The position numbers were made by a program, and so were the translations under genes. A DNA stretch of 48,004 bases from positions 1-48,004 of the forward strand of contig DATEDC010000009.1 in assembly GCA_035286585.1 (NCBI GenBank), read 5' to 3'. The notes below the pieces were generated by a model. The model saw nothing but the letters and a program-made list of their open reading frames with translations. It did not search any database and was not told the DNA's origin. This document shows, in pieces, positions 30,514 through 38,577 of the stretch; within the stretch, counting starts at the first letter, position 1, and every line of letters starts with the position of its first letter. Origin of the DNA: DSOS01 sp035286585. GTDB lineage: Bacteria > Chloroflexota > Anaerolineae > Anaerolineales > UBA4823.

Positions 30514-31658
30514 CCTGTATTCCCCCCAATTACTGCTAACGCATTATCGAAAATCTGTTCGTAACCATCGGCGACCGCCTGCAAGTCGAAGCGGTGCGCG
30601 ATCCTGCGGCTCGCTTCGCGAGCGGCCCTGAGCAGTTGTGTGTCACAAAGCAGCTTTGACAGGCCGTTTGCCATCCCCGCGGTGTCATCGGAGGGATAAA
30701 GAAACCCGTTCTTGCCGTGCTCGACGAGATCTACCAGGCCGCCCACCTGGCTGCCGACCACCGCCAGGCCCATAGCGATCGCCTGGACGGCTACAACCGG
30801 GAAGCCCTCCGACAAAGAAGGCATGAGCAAGACATCGCTTTTTTGGAACTGCTCGATGACCTGCTCTGGGGTGACCCAGCCGGGAAGCGTAATCCTGGCC
30901 TCCAGGCGGCGCGCTTTTATCGTCTCTTCTACAGCCCGGCGTAATGGACCATCGCCCAACAATACACATTTCCAACGCAAGTCCTTGATCTCAGCCAGGA
31001 TGTTGATCAACTGGATCAGGTTTTTTTGCGGCACGAATCGTCCGGCGAAGATGATTTGCGGAGGGTTTCCAACCCGGATCTCGCCCGGATTCAGCTCCGC
31101 TAAATTCACGCCATTCGGCAGCACCAGGATATCTCTTTGATAGTGATTCAGCGCGAGCTGGCGCGTGTAATGGCTGACCGCCACGACCTGCGCCGCGTCC
31201 CGCCACAGTGGGTGGGTGAACGGGTAGAACCAGCGGAACCAGCGGCTGGTTTTTTCCGGCACCCCGCCTGGGACATCGCCGAGATGGGCTGTCAGCACGT
31301 ATGGGGTGCGGGTTAGACGGGAAATTGCCCAGGCGAGCGCTCCAGAGGGCACCGCGAAATGAGCGTGGATAACCTCCGGACTCCAATTTCTGGCGAGAGA
31401 TAGACCCAGCCACAGGCCTGTCAGGACAAATGCCCCCATCGTGAGCAGCCCAGCTTTATAGGGCTGCCGTCTGAACGCCGGTACGCGCACAATCCTGACG
31501 CCGTTTTGTGTCTCCTGGCGAGGTAAGCCTCGATAGTTGGAGGTCAGCACGGTGATTTGATGACCGCGCTTGTGCATCTCCCGGCACAGGTCTTGGGCTG
31601 CTCGTCCACCACCGCCGCCAACAGGGGGGTATTCATAAATAATGACGAGTATACGCAT
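30510..31658 (-). CDS. GT4 (GT-B) glycosyltransferase
   Basis: A 382-residue GT4 enzyme, with the acceptor-side loop EYPPVGGGGGRAAQDLCREM, HAHFAVPSGALAWAIS and LTAHLGDVPGG. The donor-side motifs are ILVLPNGVNLAELNP, FAGRFVPQKNLIQLI, CVLLGDGPLRRAVEE, ITLPGWVTPEQV, LLMPSLSEGFPVVAVQAIAMG and AVVGSQVGGLVDLV. In the E-x7-E motif the second acidic residue is Q (VQAIAMG), a variation also met in active relatives. The start shares one base with the stop of the GT2 gene upstream and the stop overlaps the flippase start, so it is translationally coupled on both sides. Confidence 0.94.
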   Translation of the reverse strand: MRILVIIYEYPPVGGGGGRAAQDLCREMHKRGHQITVLTSNYRGLPRQETQNGVRIVRVPAFRRQPYKAGLLTMGAFVLTGLWLGLSLARNWSPEVIHAHFAVPSGALAWAISRLTRTPYVLTAHLGDVPGGVPEKTSRWFRWFYPFTHPLWRDAAQVVAVSHYTRQLALNHYQRDILVLPNGVNLAELNPGEIRVGNPPQIIFAGRFVPQKNLIQLINILAEIKDLRWKCVLLGDGPLRRAVEETIKARRLEARITLPGWVTPEQVIEQFQKSDVLLMPSLSEGFPVVAVQAIAMGLAVVGSQVGGLVDLVEHGKNGFLYPSDDTAGMANGLSKLLCDTQLLRAAREASRRIAHRFDLQAVADGYEQIFDNALAVIGGNTG

Positions 31659-32632
31659 TAACCTTCGATTGATCTTTGGGTATGGCGAGCGCGGCGCAGG
31701 ATATGTCGAATCGTGTAAATAGGTTTGCGTTGCGATTCATGGTAAGTTCTGACCAGCAGCTCTGCAATCAACCCCATCAGGATCGATTGAAAGCCGAGAA
31801 TCATAAACATCACGCTCATTTGGAAAAGCGGAGAGCTCAATACGCCAATCTGGAACGCTAACCGGCGCACCGCAAGATAGAGGAGCGCCAGACCGCTGGT
31901 GAGCATTAAAACGATGCCCGTCCCGCCGAAAAGATAAATGGGTTTTTTTGCGTAACTTAACAGGAACTTGACGGTCAGCAGGTCCAGGAGCACCTTTATG
32001 GTGCGGTCCAGGCCGTACTTGGTCTTGCCGAACCGCCGCGGATGATGGGTGACTGGCAGTTCGGTGATTTTCGCCCCAACGCTGCTGGCATAGGCGGGGA
32101 TAAAACGGTGCATCTCGCCGTATAAGCGAAAATCGGTGATCACCTCCCGGCGGTATGCCTTTAAGGTGCATCCGTAATCGTGCAGGTGCACCCCGGTGAC
32201 GACCGAGATCAACCAGTTGGCAATGCGCGATGGCAGGGTGCGGCTGAAGAAGGTGTCTTTTCGGTAGACCCGCCAGCCGCTGACCACATCGTATCCCTGT
32301 TCGATCTTATCCAGCATCATGGGGATATCTGTGGGATCGTTTTGCAGATCAGCATCCAGCATGACGATAATCTCGCCGTCCGAATGATCGATCCCCGCGG
32401 CGATCGCTGCGGTTTGCCCAAAGTTGCGCCGCAAAGACACCACGCAAACATGCTCGGGATCTGCCTCTGCCAGTTGGGCTAAAATTTCCGGGCTGGCATC
32501 GGAGCTGCCGTCGTCCACGTAAATAACCTCCCAGGAGGTTGGCCCATCCCCCAGGGCCTGATGCAGGCTGCTGTGCAGCAGGCTCAAGCTCTCCGCTTCG
32601 TTATACACAGGGATTACAATGGAAAGATTCAC
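31658..32632 (-). CDS. GT2 polyprenyl-phosphate sugar transferase (GtrB/DPM1-like)
   Basis: A 324-residue GT2 enzyme with two C-terminal membrane helices. Motifs are LSIVIPVYNEAESL, EVIYVDDGSSDASPEILAQLA, RRNFGQTAAIAAGIDHSDGEIIVMLDADLQNDP (D-A-D) and the family loop RTLPSRIANWLISVVTGVHLHDYGCTLKAYRREV. The final part has the helices YLFGGTGIVLMLTSGLALLYL and FQMSVMFMILGFQSILMGL. Enzymes of this form (GtrB, ArnC, DPM1) make a polyprenyl-phosphate sugar. The product is the donor for GT-C enzymes, which fits the GT39-like gene directly upstream. The start is GTG, with GGGAG ten bases before it. Confidence 0.95.
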   Translation of the reverse strand: MNLSIVIPVYNEAESLSLLHSSLHQALGDGPTSWEVIYVDDGSSDASPEILAQLAEADPEHVCVVSLRRNFGQTAAIAAGIDHSDGEIIVMLDADLQNDPTDIPMMLDKIEQGYDVVSGWRVYRKDTFFSRTLPSRIANWLISVVTGVHLHDYGCTLKAYRREVITDFRLYGEMHRFIPAYASSVGAKITELPVTHHPRRFGKTKYGLDRTIKVLLDLLTVKFLLSYAKKPIYLFGGTGIVLMLTSGLALLYLAVRRLAFQIGVLSSPLFQMSVMFMILGFQSILMGLIAELLVRTYHESQRKPIYTIRHILRRARHTQRSIEG

Positions 32633-32680
32633 ACTGAGCTTGCTCCCAAAGGCTGTAGATTTGAGGTTCTCATAGCTGGA

Positions 32681-34543
32681 TTATCTTGACCTGCGGAAGA
32701 TGCGAATCCCGGTTTTCTGCTCACACTGGCTTATTTGAACGCTCCGCTCCAGCTCCTGGAACTCCCCTGTCTCCAGGAAATTTTTCCATTCAGGATTATA
32801 GCGCCTTTCTTCAATTAAAATAAAATCGGCTTCAGCGCGCCATTTCTCTCTTAACTCATCATTCCACAAACCGTAGCGCAGCAACTGTTCGCCATCTCCG
32901 CCGAGGCGATAAGAATACCCGTCATTGATTTGGGGGAGATACAGGTCCACACCCGGCAAATAGAGCATGGGCACGACAGAAAGCCCGCCTTCCCAAAAAA
33001 CCCTGGAGCCGGGAGGAACTTCCCGCCGCAAGTATTCGCCGACCTGCTCGTAAGCGGCAATCACATCCCCTTTGCACCGCTCCAGTTCGCTGGCAGGAGA
33101 GAGGAGGGGTGTGGGGGATAAAATCAATCCAGTTAATAGAAACACGTTGATCGCGAATAAACCCAGGTTTTGCTTGCTGCCTTTGCCCGCCTTTAATCTT
33201 GGCAGTAAAAGGAGAAGGACCAGGATAAGAATAACTGCAAACAAGAAACCGGCGAGAGCAGCGACGAGGCGCTCTGCCTCAGGGTATGTCTTGTGGAGCA
33301 GGTTTTCGAAATAAGCGAATAACGGGGCGCTGCCGTCCTGAATTTTACCGCCGCTCAAGCGTGGAAGAGGAAGCTCGAGCAAGCCTGGTCCAATTTCCTG
33401 GTAGCTGCCATATCCAACCAGGGTTGAAGCCAGAATTACTATAAGCACAGAAAATCCTGAATATAGGGGGGCTCTTTCAACACTCACGGATTGATTGATG
33501 ATCACGATGAAGAAGATCCCCACCGTCGAGAAAAACATCAGGTAACCGGAGAAACAGAAGACGCAGTAGTTCTGCCAGAGCGAAGCCCAGGCATGGGTAA
33601 CGATGAAAACACCGAACAGCGCACAGAGAAAAATCGCCGCTCGCCAGTTGGGGATCGATTTCCAATACCGCCTGAAGAAAACAAGCGCGCCAAATCCAAA
33701 CACGCCCAGCAACGGGATAAAATTGCTCCGCAGCCCCTGCGCAAAGCTATAAATACGGGGTTCGAGAGAGATGTTGGGATCCCATATAGCTGTACCGCCC
33801 CCTTGAATTCTCCATGGATCCAGCAAATCTGTAGGAATCCAGCTTGCCCAAACGCTGAGGATCCCGGACCAGAAAACAGCGTGAATTATGCCAATTGTGA
33901 GCGTCCCCGCCAGCGCCGCCCATACGCCGGCGCGCAGACCGTGCTGCCAGAAGATATAAAGGGACAGCAGTGGGAACAAAGGCAGCAGGTTCTCCCTGGT
34001 TGTAAGGGCCAACCCAGCCAGTGCGGCTCCAATGGCGAGCTGCCATGCCGGACGGTGATCTGCCAGCGTAAGGACCAGCGTCCAGACCAGCATGCAGGCA
34101 ATAAGGATTTGGGACACAGCGATGCTGTAGGCGTTTACCATCGAAGGGTTCAGCGCAACGGCGGCCACAGCGGCGGCGGCCCACCACTTCCCACCAAATC
34201 TGCGCGCCAGGATCCATACGCCAAGCAGCAGGAGAAGACCCAGGAAGATGACAAAGTAGCGCCCGCTGCGCAGTCCCGGGGCAAATAATACTTGCGTGGC
34301 GCCCGGGATTAAGAACGACAGGGGCATGTGGTTGGTCCAAGGGCCGTATTCCTGGTAGGGCCAGTAGCGACCGGTGACGAACAGCAGACCCTTGTATAAA
34401 TAAGCGCCTTCATCCAGAACGGAAGCGCTCGTGTGGGCGTAAATGATCGCCTGGAGCAGATAATAAATTCCCGCCAGTGCAGCGCCCCAATAGGCTAATG
34501 CTCCAGATGAAACGATGCGCCGGCGAAACTGGCTGATTTGCAC
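32681..34543 (-). CDS. GT39/GT-C-like polytopic glycosyltransferase
   Basis: A 620-residue membrane protein with about 11-12 hydrophobic segments and a C-terminal soluble region of ~150 residues outside the membrane. The first outer loop, AHTSASVLDEGAYLYKGLL, carries the acidic D-E pair typical of GT39/PMT-type (GT-C) glycosyltransferases. The context fits: a polyprenyl-phosphate sugar synthase lies just downstream and gmd lies upstream, overlapping by one base. It would transfer a sugar from polyprenyl phosphate to glycan or protein on the outer face. The acceptor is not inferable. Confidence 0.87.
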   Translation of the reverse strand: MQISQFRRRIVSSGALAYWGAALAGIYYLLQAIIYAHTSASVLDEGAYLYKGLLFVTGRYWPYQEYGPWTNHMPLSFLIPGATQVLFAPGLRSGRYFVIFLGLLLLLGVWILARRFGGKWWAAAAVAAVALNPSMVNAYSIAVSQILIACMLVWTLVLTLADHRPAWQLAIGAALAGLALTTRENLLPLFPLLSLYIFWQHGLRAGVWAALAGTLTIGIIHAVFWSGILSVWASWIPTDLLDPWRIQGGGTAIWDPNISLEPRIYSFAQGLRSNFIPLLGVFGFGALVFFRRYWKSIPNWRAAIFLCALFGVFIVTHAWASLWQNYCVFCFSGYLMFFSTVGIFFIVIINQSVSVERAPLYSGFSVLIVILASTLVGYGSYQEIGPGLLELPLPRLSGGKIQDGSAPLFAYFENLLHKTYPEAERLVAALAGFLFAVILILVLLLLLPRLKAGKGSKQNLGLFAINVFLLTGLILSPTPLLSPASELERCKGDVIAAYEQVGEYLRREVPPGSRVFWEGGLSVVPMLYLPGVDLYLPQINDGYSYRLGGDGEQLLRYGLWNDELREKWRAEADFILIEERRYNPEWKNFLETGEFQELERSVQISQCEQKTGIRIFRRSR

Positions 34544-35511
34544 TAAGAAATGTCCTTGGCAACCTGTTTGAGATCGGCATCGACCATGAGCTGCACCAAT
34601 CCTTTAAAACCAACCGAGGGCATCCAGTGCAGCTCGTCCTGGGCTCTGGCTGGGTCGGCTACCAGCAGATCCACTTCTGCCGGGCGATAGAAGAGAGGGT
34701 CTTGAACCACGTAATCGCGATAATCCAGGCCAACGTAACTGAAGGCGGCCTCGCAAAACTCGCGCACCGAATGGGTCTGTCCGGTTCCCAGGACGTAATC
34801 CCGCGGCTCGTCGCTCTGGAGCATCAGCCACATCCCGGCGACGTAATCGCCGGCAAAACCCCAGTCGCGCCGCGCCTCCAGGTTGCCCAGGCGCAATTCC
34901 CCGGTCAACCCGAGCTTGATGCGAGCGACACCGTTAGTGATTTTGCGGGTGACAAACTCCAGGCCGCGCCGCGGGCTCTCGTGGTTGAAGAGAATCCCCG
35001 ATACCGAGTACATGCCGTAGGATTCGCGATAGTTGACCGTGATCCAGTGGGCGTAAACTTTAGCCACCCCGTAAGGGCTTCGTGGGTAGAAAGGGGTCGT
35101 TTCCCGCTGCGGCACTTCGCGCACCTTGCCGAACATCTCGCTCGAAGAAGCCTGGTAGAAGCGCGTCTTGGGATTCACGTGCCGGATGGCTTCCAGCAAG
35201 CGAGTGACGCCCAGGGCGGTCACCTCGCCGGTGAGAACCGGCTGGTTCCAGGAGGTGGGCACGAAGGACTGCGCCGCCAGGTTGTACACCTCGTCCGGGC
35301 GATATTCTTCGATCATGTCCACCAGCGAGCTTTGATCGTGCAGATCTCCCTGGATGATGGTGATCTTGTCCTGAATGTGCTGGATGCGCCCAAAAGTCAC
35401 CGTGCTGGAGCGGCGCACCATGCCAATCACTTGGTATCCTTTGGCGAGTAAAAAATCGGCCAGGTAGGAGCCGTCTTGTCCGGTAATCCCGGTGATCAGG
35501 GCAGTAGGCAT
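34543..35511 (-). CDS. gmd: GDP-mannose 4,6-dehydratase
   Basis: A 322-residue extended SDR with the Gmd signature: ALITGITGQDGSYLADFLL, MVRRSSTVTFGRIQHI, VYNLAAQSFVPTSW, YQASSSEMFGKV (catalytic T/S and E), RSPYGVAKVYAHWI (Y-x3-K), GILFNHESPRRG, ITNGVARIKLG and YRPAEVDLLVADP. It converts GDP-D-mannose to GDP-4-dehydro-6-deoxy-D-mannose, the substrate of the fcl-like enzyme at 14326-15324, about 20 kb away in unit B. The start has a strong GGAGG six bases upstream. It is the first gene of unit A and lies just below the shared operator. Length is a little shorter than the E. coli enzyme but complete. Confidence 0.96.
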   Translation of the reverse strand: MPTALITGITGQDGSYLADFLLAKGYQVIGMVRRSSTVTFGRIQHIQDKITIIQGDLHDQSSLVDMIEEYRPDEVYNLAAQSFVPTSWNQPVLTGEVTALGVTRLLEAIRHVNPKTRFYQASSSEMFGKVREVPQRETTPFYPRSPYGVAKVYAHWITVNYRESYGMYSVSGILFNHESPRRGLEFVTRKITNGVARIKLGLTGELRLGNLEARRDWGFAGDYVAGMWLMLQSDEPRDYVLGTGQTHSVREFCEAAFSYVGLDYRDYVVQDPLFYRPAEVDLLVADPARAQDELHWMPSVGFKGLVQLMVDADLKQVAKDIS

Positions 35512-35526
35512 TAGCCACCTCCATTG

Positions 35527-35551
35527 TAAAATTCAATTGCTGAATTATAAC
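35527..35551 (-). promoter_or_regulatory. gmd promoter -10 and shared operator
   Basis: This 25-bp site matches 17293-17317 at 23 positions; only the two central bases differ. On the minus strand it contains TATAAT (35544-35549) followed by the palindrome ATTCAATTGCTGAAT (35531-35545), so the predicted start site lies inside the palindrome, about 25 bases before the gmd ATG. There is no good -35 at 16-18 bp, unlike the site before the regulator gene. The promoter may therefore be weaker or assisted by another factor. Confidence 0.78.
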
Positions 35552-35609
35552 CGCTTCTGCGGGAATCGGCTGGTGGACTTTCGACTGTTGCGCAGGTAAA
35601 GGGCGTGCA

Positions 35610-35618
35610 TGCTATAAT
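35610..35618 (+). promoter_or_regulatory. Extended -10 promoter for the signalling module
   Basis: TGCTATAAT is an extended -10 element (TGn plus a consensus hexamer at 35613-35618). A TTGCGC at 35588-35593 lies 19 bp upstream, which is slightly long. The first gene starts about 40 bp downstream with AAGGAG at 35647-35652. It is divergent from the gmd promoter; the two -10 boxes are about 65 bp apart. Confidence 0.68.
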
Positions 35619-35657
35619 GAAACCCATCGGAAAATATAACCGCACCAAGGAGAATGA

Positions 35658-36578
35658 ATGATGGACTACGGAAGCGTACTCTCACGTGCCTGGCAAATCA
35701 TCTGGAAGCACAAGGTGCTCTGGATTTTTGGCATCCTGGCTGGCTGCGGCAGCGGAGGCGGGAATGGATCGACCTTCTCCTATAGAGAGGACATGCCACC
35801 AGAATTCCAACAATATTTTCAGCTCAATATCCCCGACTGGCAGATTGCCTTGATCGTGGGGGTCGTCTTATTGGTGGTGTTTGTGCTGATCGTTCTGGCG
35901 ATTTTCCTGAGCACCATCGGCCGAATTGGGGTGATCCGCGGGACTCAACAAATCGAAGGGGGCGCTGCCAGCCTGGCGTTTGGGGAGCTGTTCAGCGGTT
36001 CAACCTCCTACTTCTGGCGGGTATTCGGGCTGAACTTGCTGGTTGGGATCTCTTTCATGGTTGCCATCGGAGGGGTGGTATTGCTGGCAGTGTTCGGTAC
36101 AGTGATCACTTTTGGTTTAGCCCTTTTGTGCCTGGTGCCGCTCATCTGTTTGCTGGTGCCCTTAGTCTGGTTCTTAAGCCTGGTGGTCGAGCAGTCGATT
36201 ATCTCGATCGTGCTCGGTGATCTGGGCGTTCTTGAGGGCTTGCGAGCGGGCTGGGACCTGGTCAGGGCAAACCTGGGTGCGATCATCGTCATGGGGCTGA
36301 TCCTGACCCTCGGCGTGGGGCTGATCGGCGGTTTTATCATTGGCTTACCCATCTTCTTCATCGTCTTTCCAGCGTTTATCGGCGCCATGGCGGAATCGCG
36401 CGCTGTTTTGAGCGGCGGCCTGTTGATCGCCGGGCTGTGCCTGGTGGCATATCTGCCCGTCGCCATCTTTCTAAACGGAATCCTGCGCGGCTACATCGAG
36501 ACCGCCTGGACTTTGACCTACATGCAATTAAAAGGACGAGCGCTTACCTCTGAAATGGCTCCCGCCGAGCCCTTTTAG
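35658..36578 (+). CDS. Multi-pass membrane protein of unknown function
   Basis: A 306-residue protein with an amphipathic N-terminus (SVLSRAWQIIWKHKVLWIFGILAG) and about six strongly hydrophobic segments. Before the fifth segment is GLRAGWDLVRANLGAII, a pattern also seen in DUF7544/GlpQ-membrane-domain-like proteins. No catalytic motif is visible. AAGGAG lies just before two consecutive ATG codons (35658 and 35661); either can be the start. It is the first gene of the plus-strand module with the FHA protein and PP2C phosphatase, 22 bp and two genes downstream. A membrane sensor or scaffold role would be only a guess. Confidence 0.85.
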   Translation: MMDYGSVLSRAWQIIWKHKVLWIFGILAGCGSGGGNGSTFSYREDMPPEFQQYFQLNIPDWQIALIVGVVLLVVFVLIVLAIFLSTIGRIGVIRGTQQIEGGAASLAFGELFSGSTSYFWRVFGLNLLVGISFMVAIGGVVLLAVFGTVITFGLALLCLVPLICLLVPLVWFLSLVVEQSIISIVLGDLGVLEGLRAGWDLVRANLGAIIVMGLILTLGVGLIGGFIIGLPIFFIVFPAFIGAMAESRAVLSGGLLIAGLCLVAYLPVAIFLNGILRGYIETAWTLTYMQLKGRALTSEMAPAEPF

Positions 36579-36600
36579 TCAAGGGTGAGGCTGGCTTCCG

Positions 36601-38577
36601 GTGTCCTTCAGCTTTACTGCCGGTAACAGATTCTTCTGCATGATTCGTCTGGGCTGGGGCAGTCTGCTGTGTTTGTGGCTGCTCCTGGGCGCAGCGCGCG
36701 CAGGGGCGCAGGACGCCAGCAGCGTGCTCCTGTTGCCTCCCGACACGAGCGCCTTTCCCCGCCTGAATGTCTACTTCGACGTTCACGACGAGCGGGGCGG
36801 GTTTATCCATGGCTTGAAAACCGGCGATCTGCAATTGTGGGAAAACGGGGCTGCCCTGCCAGCCTTGGAGCTTTACGAGCTCCGCCCCGGGGTCCAAGCG
36901 GTGTTCGTGCTTAACCCCGGGAATTCCTTCGCCATTCGCAATAGCCAGGGCGTCTCCCGCTACGACTTTGTGGCTGAATCTTTGAGCAGTTGGGCGCTCA
37001 GCCGGCAGGGTTCAAGCATAGATGATCTAAGCCTGTTGATATCCACGGGTGGGGAGCGCACCCATTTCACCGGTCCGTTGGAGCTCGTCTCCGCCCTGGA
37101 ATCCTATGAGCTGGATACCAGCAGGGTGCCGCCAGGCCTGGAGGTGTTGAACCGGGCTGTAGATATCGCCGCCGACCAGGCTCCCAGGCCCGGCATGGAA
37201 AAAGTTATTTTATTCGTCACTTCCCCGATCGAAGGGGATATCACCTTTGGCGTGCAAAACCTTGTCGCCCGCGCCAGCCAGGAGAGGGTGCACATTTTTG
37301 TATGGCTGGTGGCTTCCCCCCAGGTTTTCCAAAGCTCTATTGTGACGGTGTTGACCCAGCTCGCCCAGCAGACCGGAGGCGAGTTATTTGCCTTCTCAGG
37401 CGAAGAGGCGCTTCCTAACCCGGAAAGCTACCTGAGTTCGCGACGGGATATCTACCGCCTGGTATACGCTTCGCGCATTACCACCGGCGGCGGTCAGACG
37501 CTCAAACTGGAGATCCGCCAGGACGACCGGGTGATCAGTTCACCTGATCTGGCTTTCGATTTCGACCTGCGAGCGCCAAACCCGGCTTTCATCTCTCCGG
37601 TCTTGGAGGTCCAGCGATCGCTCCCCGAGGACTCGGATCGGGCGCAGGTGGGGGAGGTGAATCCCGCCGAGCTGCTCCCCAATGCACAGGAGCTGCAGGT
37701 TTTATATGACTTTCCGGATGGGCGCATTCGCCCCCTGGTACGCACTGCCTTGTATGTCGATGGCGCGCTGGTAGCCGAGAATCTCCAACCTCCGTTCGAT
37801 CGCTTCACCTGGGATCTCAGCCGCTACGTGGAGAGCGGGCAGCACATCCTGCAGGTCGAAGCTCAGGATAGCCTGGGCTTATCCGGTCAAAGCGTCCAAC
37901 TACCGGTTGAAATCAGCGTGATTCTTCCTGAATCGAACCCCTTCTCCACGGTTCTCCGCTATTGGCCTGCCCTGGCTGGACTCGTGGCGGTATTGGCTCT
38001 CTCGGCATGGCTGCTGGTGCTGATTTGGCGCGGGCGCTTTCAGCCTCGCATCCTGAGGATGGCGAAAGAAATGCAGCCAGGGCGCCGCTGGTTATCGAGC
38101 GTTTCGAGTTTAACCTCGGTTCTTAGCGACGCCCGCAGGCCAGCTGGGCGCCGCAGCCGGCGCTCACCGGCCTGGGCCAACCGCTTGAATTGGCCGCATC
38201 GCCGCCTGGTCGCCAAACCGGACGCTTATCTGATGCCCATCTACGAAAATGAAGGCAGACCCTCCCTGGCGCCAATCCCTATCACTTCGCATGAGATCAC
38301 GCTTGGCAGGGATGCGGGGCAGTCGCTCATCGCCATCGACGATCCGTCTCTGGATGGATTACACGCGCGCCTGGTGCGGGATGCCGAGGGTTCATTCCGC
38401 ATTGTGGATCAGGGCTCCGTCGCGGGTACCTGGGTGAACTACATGCCGGTTTCCGCCGAGGGCGTTGCCCTCGAAGACGGCGATCTGGTTTATATCGGGC
38501 GCGTGGGATTCCGCTTCACAGAGCAGAGGCCAAAGCGCATCCGCAAGCCGTCCGTGCAGGAGATGGATCTGCTGTGA
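36601..38577 (+). CDS. Membrane protein with VWA-like and FHA domains
   Basis: A 658-residue protein. A signal sequence (GWGSLLCLWLLLGAARAGAQ) is followed by an extracellular part with a beta domain and a von Willebrand A-like region (VQAVFVLNPGNSFAI, MEKVILFVTSPIEGD, VHIFVWLVASP, LTQLAQQTGGELFAFSGEEAL). The MIDAS D-x-S-x-S is replaced by N-x-G-N-S, so metal binding is doubtful. A membrane helix (YWPALAGLVAVLALSAWLLVLIW, ~455-480) leads to a basic cytoplasmic linker and a C-terminal FHA domain (EITLGRDAGQS, DPSLDGLHARLV, GTWVNYMPV), which binds phosphothreonine. The start is GTG at 36601, or ATG at 36640 directly before the signal sequence. The stop overlaps the phosphatase start, so the two are coupled. 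Confidence 0.88.
   Translation: MSFSFTAGNRFFCMIRLGWGSLLCLWLLLGAARAGAQDASSVLLLPPDTSAFPRLNVYFDVHDERGGFIHGLKTGDLQLWENGAALPALELYELRPGVQAVFVLNPGNSFAIRNSQGVSRYDFVAESLSSWALSRQGSSIDDLSLLISTGGERTHFTGPLELVSALESYELDTSRVPPGLEVLNRAVDIAADQAPRPGMEKVILFVTSPIEGDITFGVQNLVARASQERVHIFVWLVASPQVFQSSIVTVLTQLAQQTGGELFAFSGEEALPNPESYLSSRRDIYRLVYASRITTGGGQTLKLEIRQDDRVISSPDLAFDFDLRAPNPAFISPVLEVQRSLPEDSDRAQVGEVNPAELLPNAQELQVLYDFPDGRIRPLVRTALYVDGALVAENLQPPFDRFTWDLSRYVESGQHILQVEAQDSLGLSGQSVQLPVEISVILPESNPFSTVLRYWPALAGLVAVLALSAWLLVLIWRGRFQPRILRMAKEMQPGRRWLSSVSSLTSVLSDARRPAGRRSRRSPAWANRLNWPHRRLVAKPDAYLMPIYENEGRPSLAPIPITSHEITLGRDAGQSLIAIDDPSLDGLHARLVRDAEGSFRIVDQGSVAGTWVNYMPVSAEGVALEDGDLVYIGRVGFRFTEQRPKRIRKPSVQEMDLL

Noticed and set aside
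32633..32680. Possible S23 array remnant between the GT2 and GT39-like genes
   Set aside because: Only isolated words such as GAGGTT are present; no period or inverted partner.
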